From Type-B symbiont of Plautia stali (GTDB lineage: Bacteria; Pseudomonadota; Gammaproteobacteria; Enterobacterales; Enterobacteriaceae): a stretch of 64,000 bases of DNA. Under the pieces are notes generated by a model. The model was not told the origin of the DNA and ran no database searches. It saw only the letters and a program-made list of their open reading frames with translations. The stretch is from contig BBOA01000010.1 in assembly GCA_001485295.1 (NCBI GenBank), forward strand, positions 23,369 to 87,368. The letters run 5' to 3'. Position numbers and translations under genes: made by a program. This document shows, in pieces, positions 27,613 through 37,486 of the stretch (the first letter of the stretch is position 1; each line of letters opens with the position of its first letter).

Positions 27613-28440
27613 TCAGAATACCGAGCTGCCCAGCTGCTCGCTGAGCAGCTCCAGCGCGGCGGTGCCGGCCAGCGAATTGCTGATAGGGTCTAGGCCTAGC
27701 GACCAGACGGCAATGCTCATCTTGTTAGGGATCACGGCGATGATACCGCCGCCGCCCGATTTTGCCGGTATACCGACGCGCTGGGCAAACTCGCCTGCGC
27801 CGTCGGCAGCTTTTCCTTGGTTCGCCAGACAGACGAAACTGCGCGCCAGCTCGACGCAGCTCATGGAGAGCACGCGGTAGTGGAAGTAGGTCTGTATCAC
27901 CTTGCTGACCTCATTGTAGAAATTGCCGAACGACTTCATCAGCTAGGCGATGGCGGCGTTGCGCGCCAAATTCTTATACCCGGAGCGGGCGACATGACGA
28001 TCATAGTTAATGTCAGCTGTGCTGCTTAGTTGACGCACAAACTCCAGCATGCGCTAGCGCGGCGCGGTCAAGCGCGTCTCCAGCATATTACACGCTACCA
28101 GCGCGACTGCGTTAATAAACGGATTGCGCGACTTGCCGTGCTCCAGTTTCAGCTGCACTAGCGAGTTGAATGGATAGCCAGAAGGCTCTTTGCCGACCCT
28201 CTGCCAGATCTCGTCATCGCTATAGTGCGTCAGCGCGACGCTGAGCGATAGCATCTTGGAAATGGACTGAACAGAGAAGCGAGTCTACGCTTCGCCCGCC
28301 TGATAAAGCTGGCCGTCAGGCGTGACGATGGCGATCGCGAGCGCCAGCGCGGGAATATAGCTGGCGACCTCGCTGCGCGTCGTGAGCGAGTGAACCTGTT
28401 CAAGAAGGGTTTCCAGCAGCGCGTTGCTGAGTTCGGGCAT
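27613..28440 (-). pseudogene. glsA: Glutaminase with three in-frame amber codons
   Basis: A colinear 276-codon frame of a serine-dependent glutaminase ([15 protein letters not shown] start, [13 protein letters not shown] with the catalytic Ser-Lys, [27 protein letters not shown], [16 protein letters not shown]). No frameshift, but TAG occurs at 28287-28285, 28056-28054 and 27945-27943. The last changes a CCTGG (Dcm-type) site to CCTAG. As written, only an N-terminal fragment would be made. It is a single-mutation-class pseudogene and therefore young. Confidence 0.9.
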
Positions 28441-28600
28441 GTGTGAATCTCCGTTTCAAAGGCGTCTGGCGCAGGATAATGAACGCGTGTCAATGCTGAA
28501 TCAATGCGGCGCGTGCGAAATATGTGAAATCACGCCAGACTGACAATAAACGCCGCGCGGCGCAGGCTGTGGCGGCTATCCGCTTAACGCTTGCGAGGCT

Positions 28601-28954
28601 GTGATGTTCACTAATCTCTTTAGCCACTTTCCGCCCGCCGTCGAACGCGGCGAGCAGGAAACCTTCGAGGATCTGCTGCGTCGGCCCGACGTGCGCATCG
28701 AACGCATTATTTCAACCGGTCAGGCGAGTCCGCCCGATTTCTGGTACAGCCAGCCGCAGGGCGAATGGGTGATGGTGGTGCAGGGATCGGCGGGTCTGCA
28801 GCTGGAACATGAAGCGCAGGAGTGGATATTGCGCGCGGGAGATTTCATCAATCTTCCCGCCCAGGTGCGTCATCGCGTTAACTGGACCAGCCGTGATGAG
28901 CCGACGATCTGGCTGGCGGTGCATTACGATCTACCGGGAGATCAGGACGGCTGA
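28601..28954 (+). CDS. Cupin-domain protein, 117 residues
   Basis: A single-domain cupin with a metal-site pattern (PPDFWYSQPQGEWVMVVQGS, then AGDFINLPAQVRHRVNW). Similar small cupins are often annotated as phosphoribosylaminoimidazole-carboxylase-like or cupin-2 proteins; the substrate is unknown. Starts MMFTNLF with weak GCGAGG spacing. Intact and alone, opposite to the dead glutaminase. Confidence 0.8.
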   Translation: MMFTNLFSHFPPAVERGEQETFEDLLRRPDVRIERIISTGQASPPDFWYSQPQGEWVMVVQGSAGLQLEHEAQEWILRAGDFINLPAQVRHRVNWTSRDEPTIWLAVHYDLPGDQDG

Positions 28955-28959
28955 TTTAC

Positions 28960-29712
28960 TTCAACTGCCTGGCGCTGTCGGCTAGCGTCGCGAGCAGCAT
29001 CTGCATAAAACTGAGCGCGGCCAGCAGGGTCAGGGGCAGCGTAAAGCCGGACTCTGTTGCGTCAGACTTTTTATTTTGCCTTTATTTCTCGTCCCGCTTT
29101 TCCTATTCCTTTTTGTCCAATCCGGCGGGTTCCTCATGATCCAGCCTGCGCGGCTTCAGCAGCTGAATATCGAGAATCACATAAGTCATGGTGGTGATAA
29201 ACAGCGAGATCACGCTGCCGATCGCCCCGCTATTGGTAAAGGTAAAAAAGAAGTTGTACATCCACTACCCAAGTAAGGCAGATAAACAGCGCCCGCGCGA
29301 CGTTAATGACGGAAAAAGGGTGGTGTGTGGTGTGCGCGTCCAGATCCAGTATCTACTCATAGAGATAGAGGTTGTCGCCTCTGTATTTCTCCAGCAGCAC
29401 GATAGCACGCTCCCAGTTTTACAGCCGACGGGCGCTGCTGCGGGTGACGAAAAGAAACAGCAACGACAGAAAGAAGTCGGAGAAGGCGATCAGCACCGGC
29501 GCCGCTTCGAGTGCGGCGTAGAGAAACACGAACAGCGCCAGAAAAAGCGCGTTGCGCTTTTAGTCGCCTTCCAATTCGGCCATCCACTGCGCGCGAGCGC
29601 TCTGTAAAGCCTGACGTAAGCTTTACGCCTGTGCGGAGCCAAGCGTAATTGCCGCTACGGACTCGCCAAAAAAGGTGTGCAGGAAGGATTCATCCGCCTT
29701 TTCAATTCTCAT
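28960..29712 (-). pseudogene. Unidentified inner-membrane protein, decayed
   Basis: From ATG at 29712 (MRIEKADESFLHTFFGES) a protein with at least four hydrophobic segments can be pieced together (KRNALFLALFVFLYAALEAA; SDFFLSLLFLFVT; ARALFICLTW; GAIGSVISLFITTMTYVILD). It has TAG codons at about 29624, 29561, 29420 and 29354 and a frameshift near 29265. The pattern resembles small DUF4239-like membrane proteins but I cannot name the family with confidence. Confidence 0.5.
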
Positions 29713-30030
29713 TTTATTATCCATAAGGTGATACGCGATGGGCACAGTGTAATGGAGCTACGTCTGGCTTAGCAAAGTGGGATCGTTTTTCGCCCGCAGA
29801 GCGTGGCACTGTTCTTAAAAAAAGCCGCCACGCTGCCCTTTCAATAACAAAAATGCAAAAAGAAAAGCGATTTTGTTTTATATTCCCGGTTTTAACTACG
29901 CGTGCTTCCCTTGTGCAACAAGGGCTAGCGTTAAGTTAGTGCTTAACAGGAAACACTAGGAATAACAGGCCTTTTTGCTATATTTTTATAATTTTTGACT
30001 ATAACGTATTATTGATTTTCTTTTGATTGG
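29713..30030. other. AT-rich intergenic stretch
   Basis: No gene or clear RNA. A weak inverted repeat CCTTGTGCAACAAGG lies at about 29910-29925. The stretch has the low GC of an old promoter region between the divergent membrane protein and the lyase remnant. Confidence 0.5.
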
Positions 30031-30420
30031 CAACAACTTTGGAACACCAAAAATGCGCACGTCTGGTCGGAGCAAAACCGACTCAGGCAGCAGTATAAGG
30101 TCGAGGTCGCGCTGACACTGGCGGAAGGCGAACTCGGCGTGATTCCGTAAGAGGCGGCGCAGGCCATCGTGGAACGCGCCGACCTAGCGCAGCTGAATAT
30201 CGACAAGATCGCGCAACAGGGCGCGGAGATGAAACATTCCCTGATGCCGACGCTGATGGCGTTGCAAAAACAGCGCGGTGAGGCGGGCGAATTCATCCAC
30301 TACGGCGCGACTATCTAGGATATCGTTGATACCGCCACTGCGCTGCAGCTGCGCGCCGCGACCCAGCTGGCGAATGAACTGGCTATTGTCGCCAGAAGCT
30401 ATCAGCATAAAAATCGCCGT
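30030..30420 (+). pseudogene. Adenylosuccinate lyase family enzyme, 5' fragment
   Basis: Fumarase/aspartase-superfamily N-terminus (WSEQNRLRQQYKVEVALTLA, AEMKHSLMPTLMAL, GEAGEFIHYGATI.DIVDTA). TAA at about 30148 and TAG at about 30317 interrupt it, and after about 130 residues the sequence switches to an acetyltransferase. In the family a lyase with this sequence acts on carboxymuconate or adenylosuccinate-like substrates; the substrate cannot be told here. Confidence 0.75.
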
Positions 30421-30790
30421 CTGGCTAGATGAGTTCGTGCGTCACCTGACGCGCCTTAACGAAATTAAAGTGCGCGCGCTGACCGGCAACATGAACGCCG
30501 CGATCTCAACCTTGGATATTTCGGGCTGGTGACGCCGATCATCGGCTGATTCGCCACCGCGCCGCACTATCGCGGGCAGCGGCTGGGAGCGAAGATGCTC
30601 GACTGGCTGGAACAGGCGGTGCTGCGCGCGCCCGCTTACTCGCTCGGCACCGCTGAGAGCCATCCATGGCTAATTCAGCTTTATGAGGGGATCGGCTTTA
30701 AGAAGGTCAGCAAAAAAGATCTCGGCAAGGGCCATATAACCGTTTATATAAAAAAACCTCTACATCATGAAAAGAAGGTTAATCGCACTG
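30415..30790 (+). pseudogene. GNAT acetyltransferase, deleted remnant
   Basis: The start reads VWLDEFVRHLTRLNEIKVRA, and the end carries the acetyl-CoA loop APHYRGQRLGAKMLDWL, then SLGTAESHPWLIQLYEGIGF, then a family tail DLGKGHITVYIKKPL. The middle beta-sheet is missing (internal deletion near 30525) and TGA lies at 30548. The 5' junction is fused to the lyase fragment. Confidence 0.75.
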
Positions 30791-30874
30791 TCCGTCGTGA
30801 TGGCGGCCTTACTGCTTAGTGCCTGCGACATTAACAAAGGAAAAACCAGTGAAATTAACCACTCTATGCGGTAG
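30767..30874 (+). CDS. Small lipoprotein, possibly truncated
   Basis: 35 residues with a lipoprotein signal: MKRRLIALSVVMAALLLSAC, the lipobox LSAC with Cys20, then a short mature part (DINKGKTSEINHSMR) ended by TAG. The amber-type stop and the short mature part suggest truncation of a longer lipoprotein. It starts inside the 3' end of the acetyltransferase remnant. Confidence 0.45.
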   Translation: MKRRLIALSVVMAALLLSACDINKGKTSEINHSMR

Positions 30875-31090
30875 TTTAATTTCGCCATTTTGATAAACTC
30901 CAGCTAAAAGCGCGGATAAAAATTAAACTCACTTCACAGATTCTTTTTGAAAGAGCGTTTATTTGCACAGTGGCCGTGCATTAAGCGCAATGCGAAATCT
31001 TCTCTAAAATCTATTTATGCTTTCCGCAGGTATTACCCCTGAAACCTGACTATCCTTTTGGTAAAAAAACGACTTTCATAAGGAAAAAAG

Positions 31091-31537
31091 ATGAAGTTTT
31101 TCTATTTTTTACAGGTAATGGGCAAACTGCTAACCCGCCTGATCCTGAAAGAGGCGTGCAGCGGTGAAAATGTGGAGGCTTTCAGCAAAAGCGCCGTGGT
31201 CGGCTTGGACGGCGAACTGGAGCAAGCGTCGGCGCTGATCCATACGCTGCACTTCGGCAACCATTATCGCAGCGCGGTGCAGAGCAAAAGCTATCTCGCC
31301 TTCAACAACACGCGCGGTCCCGCTAATACGCCGGTGCTGATCCCGACGATGCACAAAAACGACGAAGGCAGCCGCGAACACTACCTGACTATGCAGTTCA
31401 ATATCGGCGATGCGCCGCGCTACGACGAGGACGAGATCGTTATCGCGCTCGGCGGCCGTCCGCATCACCGCATCGACAATCGTTACTCCGACCTGAAAGA
31501 GCTAGGCCATGATGCGAAAAAACCAGCGGCTGTGTAA
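31091..31537 (+). pseudogene. DUF1185 amino acid synthesis family protein, N-truncated
   Basis: From residue 30 on the sequence is a good DUF1185 protein (KSAVVGLDGELEQASALIH, PVLIPTMHKNDEGSREHY, DEDEIVIALGGRPHHRI). About 60 N-terminal residues expected for the ~195-residue family are missing, replaced by a short unrelated start (MKFFYFLQVMGKLL). AAGGAAAAAAG precedes the ATG, so a truncated protein could be made. In intact operons this family travels with flavin-dependent monooxygenases, as the next genes show. Confidence 0.7.
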
Positions 31538-31544
31538 CAGTCAG

Positions 31545-32026
31545 ATGCGCGTCAGCTATCTCGAAGCCGGAGAGAGCGCGTTCCATGGCTGACGTGGCGC
31601 CGCGTGGTCAGGCGGTGATTATCGCCAACACGCGCCATAGATCAATTGCCTGCGCGTCGAGGTCAGCGCGCTGATCAAATGCAACGGACACGCGGCTAGT
31701 CTGCCTTCATGTCACCGACGGCAGCGTCAGCGATACCCTGCGCGCTGATCGCCGAGCTAGGCGTCAACACTACTCTTGGGTTCGTTTATTCGATTTACGA
31801 AGATCGCGAGAGCAACAAGCAGCACATCGTTTTCCTCTGCGCGCTGCCCACCAACGCGGCGCGCGCAGCGCTGAAACAGGGCGGATGGCTCGATCTGGAA
31901 AACATTTCTGCGCTTTCCATCAAAGATTCGGCACTGAAATCGCTGATGAACCGCTTCTTCAGAGAGGATAGCGTCGGCAATTACAGCATCTATTGCAGCG
32001 ATAAAATCAACGGTTCAATAAAATAG
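31545..32026 (+). pseudogene. Unidentified operon protein, broken
   Basis: A 3' frame from 31709 reads LIAELGVNTTLGFVYSIYED, then QHIVFLCALP and MNRFFREDSVGNYSIYCSD; a 5' piece (MRVSYLEAGESAF) is in another frame, with a TGA at about 31590. The sandwich of strands could be a Nudix-like or flavin-reductase-like fold, but no diagnostic motif is present. It lies between DUF1185 and the monooxygenase, in the same direction. Confidence 0.4.
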
Positions 32027-32062
32027 TTCGCCAGCTGGCTGAAACTCGTATCGAGGTACCCT

Positions 32063-32700
32063 ATGAAACTGTCACTCTTTATCTATATAGAGTGCATCTC
32101 GCCCGATGAGCTGCAGGACAAGCTCTACCATGAAATGAGGGAGCTGTGCGAGATGGCGGATAAAGCAAACATGCACGCCACCTAGACCGGCGAGCATCAC
32201 GGCATGAACTTCACCATCGCGCCGAACCCGTTGATCAACCTGGCGAATCTGGCGAACCGCCGCTGCGACTGGCGGGCGAAGCGGCGATGACCGACACACC
32301 ACCGTCGGTTGTCTGGAACTGGGCAGCGCGCGCGGCACCTACAGTTACGAATATGAGCGGATGATGCCGGGCCTGACCGCCTGAGATGCGGGTCAGCGCA
32401 TGCGTGAACTAGTGCCGGCGGTGAAAAAGCTATGGGAAGGGGATTACGCCCACGACGACGGGTTCTGGCAGTTCCCGCTCTCGACCTCGTCGCTGAAGCC
32501 GCATCCGCTCATCTGGATCGCCGCGTGCGATCCCAACAGCCATGAGTTCGCCGTCACCAACGGCTGCAACGTGTAGGTCACGCCGCTGCATCAGGGCGAT
32601 GAGGAGATTGTGCGTCTGGCGAACTGCTTCCACGAAACGCGCCAGCGCTTGGCGCCGGAGAAACCGCTGAAAATTATGCTACTGCAGCACGGCTATAACA
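32063..32700 (+). pseudogene. LLM-class flavin monooxygenase, broken
   Basis: Luciferase-like monooxygenase: MKLSLFIYIECISPDELQDK, MADKANMHAT(TAG)TGEHHG, then NFTIAPNPLINLANLA. Around 32255-32285 a deletion removes the strand-3/4 region, then EAAMTDTPPSVVWNWAARAAPTVTNMS shifts to LELG.ARGTYSYEYERMMPG in another frame. The C-half (ELVPAVKKLWEGDYAHDDGF) is still legible. TAG replaces the Trp before GEHHG. Confidence 0.75.
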
Positions 32701-32709
32701 GGTGCAGAG

Positions 32710-33379
32710 ATGGAATCGTTCAAACTCTTTATCAACGGCCAGTGGAATGGCGCGACCCGCTGGCGCTGCTGGCGGTATTGCGGTGCTGACCCCACATCCC
32801 GACGTGGCGCATATCACCTTTACCGGCGGACCGGGGACAGCACGCCATATCGTGCGCAACAGCGCGGAGAACCCGAGCAAGGCCACGCTGGAGCTGGGCG
32901 GTAAGTCGTCATTTATCGTCTTCGAGGACGCAGATCTGGAGAGCGCGGCCAATGCGCAGGTGGCAAGGATCTTCGCCGCCTCCGGCCAGAGTTGTGTGGC
33001 CGGCTCGCGCTTTCTGGCGACGCTGGTGGAACGCGTCGAGCACATTGTTATCGGCGCGCCGCAGGAGATAGCGACGCAGTTCGGCCCGCTCTGCACCCCG
33101 CAGCAGAAAAGCCGCATCGAGCAGCTGGTCGCTCAGTGGCTGGAACAGAGCGCGCGGGTGCTGACCGATCACTACTCGGTCGATCGGCTAGGATATTACT
33201 ATCCGCCGACCATACTCGACTGTTCCGACGCGCTGCGAGCGTGGGTGAAGGAGCTGTTCAGCCCGGTGCTCTCCGTCGTCAGCTTCCGCGATGAAGCGGA
33301 AGCTATCCGCCTCGCCAACGACAGCGTCTACGGCCTGCCGACCGGCGTCTTCACCCAGAGTTTGTTTTCGGGGCCATGA
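32710..33379 (+). pseudogene. Aldehyde dehydrogenase, internally deleted
   Basis: N-terminal 14 residues (MESFKLFINGQWNG) run, after a large deletion, into the central NAD-binding and catalytic part (FTGGPGTARHIVRNSAENPS, LELGGKSSF, and the nucleophile in FAASGQSCVAGSR), then to GLPTGVFT, where it is cut off with loss of the last ~90 residues. It needs one frame change at the first junction (near 32760). Confidence 0.8.
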
Positions 33380-33477
33380 CGACCTCCGGCCAAGCTTTGC
33401 CGAAGTTCACCTGATCAACCCTACAAATCACAAAATAAAAGTCCCCAGTGCGGAAAATAAAAATTTCTCAAAACAAC

Positions 33478-34551
33478 ATGATAGAAAATAAATCGGTAGA
33501 CTATGTGCCGGAAAGCGAGCGGCACGGCAAGGCGCGCAGCCTACTTACCCTGTGGTTGTGCACCAACATCGCGCTGCTGGCAGTGGTGAACGTTAACATC
33601 GCGACCCAGACTTATCATCTTAATATGTTGTCGGCGATGAAGGCGATTATCACTAGGCATCTGTTCGGCGTGCTGTTTCTGGCGCTCACCTTGGCGCAGG
33701 GGCCCCGCGCGGTCGGCATCCCGCAAATGGTGCAGAACCGCGCTCGGTTTAGCCGCTACGGTTCGCTGCTGTTGATCTGCTTCACCACGACCATCTATCT
33801 CGGCTTTTTTATCTCTACGTGACGCTTTCCGGCAAGGTAATCAATAATGTCATTCCGGCGCTGCCGATCCATAGCGCCACCATTCTCGGCGCGGTAGCCG
33901 ACGCTGATCGGCATCGTCGGCTACCGCTTTATTCATCACGTCAACAAGGTCGGCGCCTAGGTGATGGGCATTGTGCTAGTGGTTGGCATGATGGTAATGC
34001 TGGGCAGCCTACTGCCGGCCTATTTCTGGCAGCGCGGCAGTTTTAACCCTAAACGGCTGGTTGGCCACCTTCTGCATCTGCGCGGTGTGGCAGATTAGCT
34101 TTTCGCCCTATACCTCTGACTATTCGCTCTATCTGCCCGCTAATATCGGCGTCTTCAAACCCTTTATCTGCACTTGGCTCGGCGCATGCTGCGGCACTAT
34201 CCTCGCGTTTTTGTTCGACGTGTTAATCTCGTGGAACGTGATTAACCGCTCGACTTCTATGTGATGAAGCAACAGCGCTATGACATTCCCTTGATCTTCC
34301 GCGCTGATGACGTGTCGCTACAGGCTGCTAAACGTTAACGCGCTGCTGATCTACTTCGGCGGCGTGGTGGTCAGATCCCCTTCGTCGAGAACGCGTTCTT
34401 TACTGGGCCCTAGGCGCATCTGATCCTTAGCGCCGATATCTCCTGGGTCATCAGCCTGGTGGTGACCAGCAGTGCTTATCTGCTGTTTTATAAAAAGGGC
34501 GCGCCGTTAGCCGCGCCGCAGCAGGTCGGCTTACTGGCGCCAGAAGTGTGA
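33478..34551 (+). pseudogene. NCS1 nucleobase permease, broken
   Basis: Cytosine/purine-type NCS1 transporter. Start MIENKSVDYVPESERHGKAR, a QGPRAVGIPQMVQNRARFSR loop, then TAYLGFFIS-like. The frame is lost near 33815, then resumes in pieces (VTLSGKVINNVIPALPIHSA; AVWQISFSPYTSDYSLYLPA) and, after a deletion at about 34240, the C-terminal helices (IPFVENAFFTGP..AHLI; ISWVISLVVTSSAYLL). It probably imported the substrate of this dead catabolic operon. Confidence 0.8.
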
Positions 34552-34596
34552 GCTAGATCTTAAACCCTGAGTTTTATTTCGGACAGAGAGATACTT

Positions 34597-35413
34597 TATA
34601 CTTAAAGTACCTTTAGCGCTACTGATGATGACGGTTTCCGCCATAGCGGCGGAAACCGCTTCTCCGCCTGTCCGGCCTTTGCAGGTCGGCAATCTGACCA
34701 TCCAACAGGGTAAACTGGCGATTATCATGTTGATCACCGGTGCGGACCGCGAGAGCGCGCTAGGCGGCGCAAAACGCGGTGGTGCAGATAGTGGAGCTGC
34801 GCGTCGATTAGCTCGGCTTCGCCGCCCGCGTCGATAAAGTGGCGCAGCTGAGACACAAGATGCGTCGGGAACTCGCGTGCAAACCGCTGCTGCTTATCCT
34901 GTGCACCAAAGCTGAGGGCGGCAGCCTGTCGTCCGACGACGCTAGCTATATCGCGCTCTATCAGCAGTGGCCGGAAGTGGGTTTCGCCGATCTTATCGAT
35001 ATTGAAATGCGTATCGGCGCACAGCTGGTGAGGCAGGCGGATTAGCATCATGTTGCGGTGTCCTCTCTTATCACGATTTTTTAAATCGACGCCGGCGAAC
35101 GCCGAGATGCTGCAGCGTCTGGCGTGGCAGGAGGCGCACGGCGCAGACATTCTGAAAATCGCGGTGATACTGAAGACGCCGCAGGACGTCAGCCGCCTGA
35201 CAGACGTCACTTGGCAGCAGATGCGTCAGCGCAGCGATAAGCGGCTGCTGACCATGGCTATGGGCGGCCTAGACGCGGTGACGCGTCTGTCGGACGAGAT
35301 ATTCGGCAGCAACCTGACCTTCGGCACGCTGGGCGACGCCTCCGCGCCGGGCGAGCTTGATTCGCAGGCGCTAGACTAGGCACTGAGCACGCGGCATAAG
35401 GCGAACGCCCCGT
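34597..35413 (+). pseudogene. Exported type I 3-dehydroquinate dehydratase, broken
   Basis: AroD-type sequence: QVGNLTIQQGKLAIIMLITG, KPLLLILCTKAEGG, IDIEMRIGAQLV, ILKIAVILKTPQDVSRL (Schiff-base Lys region), ITMAMGG-like, FGTLGDASAPGELDSQALD. Unlike cytoplasmic AroD it begins with a signal peptide (PLALLMMTVSAIAAETA, 34610-34660), so the intact ancestor was periplasmic, as expected for a quinate-dissimilation enzyme. Frameshifts near 34770, 35040 and 35080 and a terminal TAG at 35377-35379 break it; no start codon is visible upstream of the signal peptide. Confidence 0.75.
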
Positions 35414-36111
35414 AGCGCGAGACGATGACTATCGTGCGTAAAAGCGCGTGTTGACAGGCGATACGCCGACTCCAGCATCGCCTGAGCCACGTCGTTATCT
35501 GTGCGATCCAGCATCAGACGCGAGGCGGGCCCGGTAATCGCTAGCGCGGCGGCCAGCATATCCCATTCGCCGAAGACTGGCAGCGAGAACACAGCGATAT
35601 TCGGGTCGCGAATGCCGAAGATATAAAGCGGCAGCGCAGGCGGCTGCGAAAACAGCGGCTCCTGTAAGGCCCTAGTGGCGCAGCACCTGACCAATGGCGG
35701 AATTATCAAGCGGCAGTGAACTGCCCGCTAGGCGTGTTTCCCGCAGGATTTCCGACGACTCGGCGCGAAACAGACAGAGTCTCTGCCCCTCTTCAATCAC
35801 ATACCAGAAGGCGCTTTCGCCTGTCGACGCCGCCAGCGCGTGTAGCGCCGGCGGCACGATATGCGCCAGATCAAAAGATTGCTCATAAAGCTTGCCGAGA
35901 TAGAGCAGGCGCGGCCCCAGCGAGTAACAGCCGTTTTTTTGGCGGATCACATAATGCATAGCTCTAGCAAATTCATCAGCCGATAGACCGTGGTCCTATA
36001 CTGTCCGGATGCCTGCGCTAGCTCGGTCAGCGTTAAGGACTCTTCGCCCGGATTAAAGCAGTTTAGCAGCGCCAGCGCTTTCTCTACGGCAACTACGCCT
36101 TCGTTTCCCAT
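35414..36111 (-). pseudogene. IclR-family regulator, broken
   Basis: N-terminal winged helix (VVAVEKALALLNCFNPGEES, LTELAQASGQYRTTVYRL) and the start of the ligand domain (ESAFWYVIEEGQRLCLFRAE). A frame break lies near 35955 and TAG at about 35683 with further shifts in the C-terminal part. It is divergent from the RraA-like gene at 36280, so it was probably that operon's regulator; its loss leaves the operon unregulated. Confidence 0.85.
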
Positions 36112-36279
36112 CCTAATCCTCCTGATTTTGGCGCTACGGATTGTAACCTGCAATTTGTGATTTACATCGTGTTTACATCACAAAGGGCGGGCAAACGATA
36201 GCTATGCAGACAGCGGGCTATATAGTTGTTTATGTAGCACAACTAAGTTTTATAAAGTAAAATAATCGGAGCGAAAGCC

Positions 36280-36972
36280 ATGATAGAACACGTAGTTCCC
36301 ATATTGCAGCGCACTATTACGCGCATCGATACCGATCAGGTAAAGTGTGCCGCTGAGTTTCAGGCGGCGATCTTGGCGGATGTGGTAGGCCGTCGCGGCA
36401 CGCTGCACGGACGAGTTAAGCCACTAGCCGCCAGCATGAAGGTCGCCGGACCGGCGGTCACCGTCGAGGTGCGTCCCGGCGATAACTTGGCTATTCATGC
36501 GGCGCTGGCGATCGCCCAGCCGGGCGATGTGATCGTCGTCGACGGCAAGGGCGATCTGAGCTGTGCTCTGATCGGCGAGATCATGTCGACCCAAGCGCAC
36601 GCCGCCGGTATCGCCGGCATCATTATCGACGGCGCGGTGCGCGACGCCGATGCGCTGGCGCAGGGCGGTTTTCCTGTCTTTTCCGCTGGCCTGAACCCGT
36701 GTGGCCCCACGAAATCGATCGCCGGACGCGTCAACCATCCGGTCTCGGTAGCGGGCGCGGCGATCCAGCCGGGCGATCTTATTGTCGGCGACGCGGACGG
36801 CGTAGTGGTGCTGCCGCGCGAAGAGGTACCTGCGCTGCTGATGCTGGCGCAGCAGAAACTGGATGGGGAGAACCGCCGTCTTCAGGCGATTTGTCAGGGC
36901 GATATTCGCGCGCCTTGGCTGGAGGCAGCGTTGCGCGCGGCGGGTATGCTGAATAGCGGGGAGACGCTGTGA
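36280..36972 (+). CDS. RraA-like 4-hydroxy-4-methyl-2-oxoglutarate aldolase
   Basis: 230 residues, complete. RraA-fold features: AAILADVVGRRGTL, VVVDGKGDLSCALIGEIM-type metal loop, GIIIDGAVRDADAL with the conserved Arg-Asp, then DLIVGDADGVVVLPREEVPA. Such proteins are divalent-metal HMG/oxaloacetate aldolases or RNase E-inhibitor relatives; the length and C-terminal helix fit the aldolase/decarboxylase branch. GGAGCGAAAGCC precedes the ATG. Its stop overlaps the next start (TGATG), so it headed an operon whose other genes are dead. It is the only intact enzyme gene between 29 and 38 kb. Confidence 0.85.
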   Translation: MIEHVVPILQRTITRIDTDQVKCAAEFQAAILADVVGRRGTLHGRVKPLAASMKVAGPAVTVEVRPGDNLAIHAALAIAQPGDVIVVDGKGDLSCALIGEIMSTQAHAAGIAGIIIDGAVRDADALAQGGFPVFSAGLNPCGPTKSIAGRVNHPVSVAGAAIQPGDLIVGDADGVVVLPREEVPALLMLAQQKLDGENRRLQAICQGDIRAPWLEAALRAAGMLNSGETL

Positions 36973-37225
36973 TGAACGACAGGCAGATTATTATTATCAC
37001 CGGCAGCGATCTGGCACAGGATCAGCTGGTTTACGCCAGTCGGACGAAACGGATCTCATCGCTCTGTGCCGGTAGCATAAACCGCTCGCCATCATCGTGC
37101 GATACGGCAAAGTCACGGTGTGCATCATGGACGCCGTGCCCGCGCTGCGCGTCATCGCTAAGCATGGTAAAGGCATTGATGTCATTGATTAGACCGCCGT
37201 CGCCCAGTGAGGCATCTAGGTGCTG
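36972..37225 (+). pseudogene. D-2-hydroxyacid dehydrogenase, 5' fragment
   Basis: The start (MNDRQIIIITGSDLAQ) and, in a shifted frame, IIVRYGKVTVCIMDAVPALRVIAKHGKGIDVID are typical of NAD-dependent D-isomer 2-hydroxyacid dehydrogenases. TAG at about 37189 and at 37215 follow, and the Rossmann domain is replaced by a transporter fragment at about 37235. Translationally coupled to the RraA-like gene. Confidence 0.75.
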
Positions 37226-37234
37226 GTTGCGGCC

Positions 37235-37486
37235 AGTGCCAACGCTGTCACCGTCATCTGTCTGGCGGCGCAGCGCATCGGCACGGCGGTCGCCACGGTG
37301 GCGGTAATCTTCGGCCAGCTCGCAATGAGCATGCTAATCGATAATTTCGGCTGGCTAGGTAATGCGGCGACCGCGTTTTCGCCGAGCCGTCTGGCGGCGG
37401 GGCGGTTTGCCTCGCCATCGCGCTGTTTGTCCAGTCGGTTTTCAAATACCTGTCAAGCTTACTGTTTATGGTTAACCGAGGGAAAT
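37235..37486 (+). pseudogene. YdcZ/DUF606 transporter, C-terminal fragment
   Basis: Matches the last helices of DUF606 (DMT superfamily) proteins: RIGTAVATVAVIFGQLAMSM, IDNFGWLGN, FSPSRLAA, then a frame change to VCLAIALFVQSVFKYL. The N-terminal ~100 residues are missing and the 5' junction is inside a dehydrogenase, a clear deletion chimera. Confidence 0.7.
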
